From Paramecium pentaurelia (Eukaryota > Ciliophora > Oligohymenophorea > Peniculida > Parameciidae), in assembly GCA_905183005.1 (NCBI GenBank), contig CAJJDO010000063.1, positions 270,408 to 334,407 on the forward strand: 64,000 nucleotides of DNA, written 5' to 3'. The notes under the pieces are model-generated. The model saw only the letters and a program-made list of their open reading frames with translations, had not been told where the DNA came from and ran no database searches. This document shows positions 60,711 to 64,000 of the stretch, in pieces; the first letter of the stretch is position 1, and each line of letters opens with the position of its first letter. Made by a program: the position numbers and the translations under genes.

Positions 60711-61309
60711 CTTGACCAATTTATGTAGGTAAGACTGTAATTCAATTGTGAGTTTATTAATATAAACAAATATTTTGCTTTTTTGTACTCTTTAAATGAT
60801 TAAGATAGACACATTTTATCCCACAATAATTTATCATTATATGCAAAATATTAAATCAAAATTTTTCTGTTTTTTAATTTATATAATTGATCTGTAAATA
60901 TGCATTCTAAACTAAAACTGACAACTTTTTTAGTTCATTTATTATTGTTTTGATAGAACTGAGGTACGTTGCTTATATTAAAAAATTAATATATATACTT
61001 ATTATTATGTAATTTAATTAAAAACATTATATATAATCAAATATAATTATAGAAATTATTCTACTTATGACAATCTAATTATAATTGAAGAAGAATATGA
61101 CTTAAAAATATAATAAAGTAGTGCTGCTAATTTTTGTTCTTTCATACAATGAAAATAATTAGGCTTAACAATGATAATAGCTTTGAATTTTCAAAAAAAT
61201 AGTTGTATAAAATTTACATATAAAAAATTAATTTTCCAAATTCTATCAAGAATTATGACGCTTTAAAAATGCATTCATGATTTTAGAATAAAAACCATAT
61301 TTCTATTAA
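60711..61309. other. AT-rich intergenic stretch
   Basis: About 600 bp without a supported gene, before the VLIG-like gene. Confidence 0.55.
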
Positions 61310-64000
61310 ATGAAATAAAACTCTTCTGTCACTTTTCAAAAAGAAGACTGTTATAATGAAATCAATACCATTATTCATAATATCAAAAATTAACTTTATT
61401 TCTAAAATGAAGATATTGAAAATGATCTAAAAAAACATTTATCTAAATTAGACGAATAGAAAAGATTAGAAATGATATTACATTTACATTAACAATTTCC
61501 TGATGAGGAATTTATAAAAAGACCTTATTTTCGATAGGTATTTAATAATGATATTAAACAATAAACATCAACTTCTGATGTGAATAATTCAAATTACATT
61601 GAGAATTTTAAGAAAAAAATGTTTGATTAAATTCTTTAGGATATAAAAAATCAAGAATTCTGCAATATAAATTAAATATTGTAGACCAAAATTAATGAAT
61701 ATTATATTTTGTTCATACTTTTTTATATTGATTATAAAAATTTCTCTTCTAAATCAAATTAAATTTGATAATACCTATTGAAATCAGAGATTATATATCT
61801 CCTCTTTCCAAAATAAGAAAAGATCTTCATTTAATATTTGAACTTATAGAATTGATGAAAGATAAAGCTCAATTTCAGTATTTATCAATTTTAAAAGTGC
61901 TTATTAATTTATTTTTTATTGAATATCATAATGATCTAAAAAGATTAATTCATCAATTAGTTGGTTTTCTTTTAGAAAATTAGATTTATAAATTTGAATA
62001 TTATATAGAATAAGTCATTAATTAAAATAAATAAGAAGAACAATAATTTAAATAATGTATACAAAAGGTGTAGTTGTTAGAAATGTCTGTTTAATAAGGT
62101 TAAGATGAATTATTAAAACATAGTAAAAATAAATCAATACTTTTTTTATTTGAATTGTTTACTACCAAACTTGAATTTCATGCTTAAAATTTATTAAATT
62201 TTATTAGAAATCTAATCTATACTAATGATAAAGTAGTAAATAAAGATGATATCATACAATATATATCTTTAACTGAAAATTTTGATCAAAATATTGATTA
62301 TCTTTACTTTAAATTAGTCTTCTATTTTTGGATTTAGTACATTCTTAAATTTAACATTAATGAAAACATAGAAGATATCGAAAAAAGATTATCTAAATCT
62401 TTAAAGAAGTAGACAGTATTAGAATATGGCATAATAAATTTCAGATCTTAATACAATGATAGAATTTACAAATATGTGATTAACAAAATAATTTATTATA
62501 ACATTAAGTAAGATGATGAATTTATTAAAGCTTATAAGTAATAAGCTTAGTAGGAGTAAGTATTTATTAATATATTTGAAAAATTAGGATAGTAAAATAT
62601 CGAAATTCTTATAGAAAAGTAATTAAATGAATCCAAAAGCATTTCAAATAAGCTAATGTTCTATTAATTTTAAAGATAAAATTAAAATAAATCAATTCAC
62701 TTTTTCAAATTTTTAGCAATAAATGATACATTTGATAAGTTTGAAATTATGCGGTAATGTATTAAAGATAGTGTTAAATTTTTTGAATAATAATAATAAT
62801 TCGATTCACTCTCTCATTAGCATCAGATTAATCTACTTTATCTTGAGTAAGCTTTAAAGAATAATACATAATTAAAAATGTCAAGAGTTGTTAAATAAAA
62901 AGAGATTTTTAGTAAATACCCAAAATAATTAATGATTTAAATGGAAGAATTTAACATTTCATTAACATCACAAATGGATATAGAATTAACTGTTTAAGAA
63001 TGGTTAAAAAATAGAGGAGATAAAACCAATTTTAAGAAATTGCTTCCATATTATTTTAATATTATAAAAAGAGGAGAATCTCCAGAAGATTTTTTAGCCT
63101 TAATTAACAAGAATATCATTAAAACAAAATAAAATAACAATAATGAAACATTCAACTTAAAATCCTTATTTTAATTACTTTACAATAATTCAGATAAAGA
63201 ACTTCAAGTGATGTTATTAAAAATACACTCAAAAAATTATCCTGTTCCATTACTTTATCAAAATCCTTAATTAGAAAATAATATAAACTCAATTTTAGAC
63301 TATTATGTATTTAACTCAAATATTTATTACTTATTATCTAATGATTTTACAATTATTAATTGTTGTTTAAGTAAAAATGTAAATTAATTTGGGAAATCTG
63401 AATTAATGAACATGATATTTTATGATGATTTTAAAGATTTAAAATTTGAAGTTTCTGATTCATCTTCTATGAATTAGAATTCGATAGATTGTTAATTTGA
63501 TTTTTCTTTTAATGGTAGCAGAAATTATTTAGTAGCTGATGTACATGGTTAGTTGGAAGATGAAATATATGTAAAATTGCTCCCTTTTTTTAAACTTTGG
63601 ATAATTTAAATATAATCAGAAAATTAATTTGAAGAAAATTTAGATAAATTGATAGATTTGCTTAAGAAAACTAGTTTAAAACCTAAAATTATTCTTATTA
63701 TAAGAGACTCAGAACTACAACAACTCAATAAAGATAAATTAAGTATGCTATAGCAATAAAGTTTAAATATTAAAATCCATTAGATTCCAAATCTATCAAA
63801 ATTGGAGAATAAGGCTATAATAATAGATGAAAGATAAAAAATAAAAGAATTTATTGTATAAATGATAGATAATTAAAACAAAGAAGTTAATGAAAAAGAG
63901 TTACAGAAATAATTTTTAGAAATCTGCAAATCCTTTAAGAAAGTATAAGATAAAAATGATAATTCTGAAATGATTATTAATAATCTATCAAAAGAATTAG
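61310..64000 (+). CDS. VLIG/URGCP-like large GTPase, partial, one-base frame break
   Basis: It starts MKQNSSVTFQKEDCYNEINT at 61310 and runs off the right edge (about 895 residues visible). A helical N-terminal half leads to features of very-large-inducible-GTPases: TVQEWLKNRGDKTNFKKLLP, then YNNSDKELQVMLLKIHSKNYPVPLL, cf. the 'CQFALPLLLP' block of VLIG. The GTPase start follows: IINCCLSKNVNQFGKSELMN (P-loop FGKS), then RNYLVADVHGQLEDE in the switch II region. Near 61757 the frame shifts by one base (SSKSNQI to IIPIEIRDYISPL) with no GT...AG pair to explain it: a deletion, an assembly error or recoding. Dynamin-superfamily-like; role in ciliates unknown. Confidence 0.65.

Overview
This window is ciliate nuclear DNA, most likely Paramecium (macronuclear chromosome or scaffold). 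Three things show this. (1) Every recognisable protein is continuous only if TAA and TAG are read as glutamine and TGA is the sole stop. (2) Genes are broken by minute introns of 20-36 nt, usually GTA...TAG, and removing them restores frame. (3) The DNA is very AT-rich and genes lie tens of bases apart on both strands. The stop-codon change means standard-code ORFs badly fragment or misplace the genes. All coordinates here were re-derived by reading with the ciliate code, so a 'CDS' span runs from ATG to TGA and includes introns.

Layout. 0-9.3 kb: mostly minus strand, with a B-box gene fragment, a basic Q-rich protein, a Myb DNA-binding protein, a TatD-type nuclease, a MORN-repeat protein, small membrane proteins and a TFIP11/Ntr1-type G-patch splicing factor. 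9.3-15.9 kb: Sof1/DCAF13 (rRNA processing), a Mei2-like RRM protein, a trichocyst matrix protein, small membrane proteins and a protein kinase. 16-25 kb: a zinc-finger protein carrying a 192-residue polyglutamine tract written entirely in TAA, coiled-coil proteins, two neighbouring secreted Cys-rich paralogues with different charged repeats, and a cytosolic (Nna1-type) carboxypeptidase. 25-34 kb: a short-chain dehydrogenase, an AK8-type adenylate kinase relative, a VPS9-domain Rab GEF and the ALG1 mannosyltransferase. 34-47.5 kb: a 1,193-residue protein I cannot identify, a type I membrane protein, a dual-specificity phosphatase, DPH5, several coiled-coil proteins, a possible Whirly-like protein and an Arf-like GTPase. 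48.6-64 kb: sparser and faster evolving, with a TLD-domain protein, a 2,327-residue intronless NACHT-WD40 STAND ATPase, a TGA-riddled remnant of a membrane sensor protein, and a partial very-large-inducible-GTPase (VLIG/URGCP)-like gene running off the right edge.

Themes. Housekeeping genes (rRNA processing, spliceosome recycling, N-glycosylation, diphthamide synthesis, vesicle traffic) are mixed with ciliary or cortical genes (AK8, carboxypeptidase, MORN, coiled-coils, trichocyst matrix). No operons, CRISPR arrays or bacterial elements are present. Several divergent pairs share only 10-80 bp between start codons, so promoters must be extremely short. The right 14 kb looks like an accessory region: a STAND ATPase, a decayed receptor-like gene and a large GTPase that needs a one-base frame correction.
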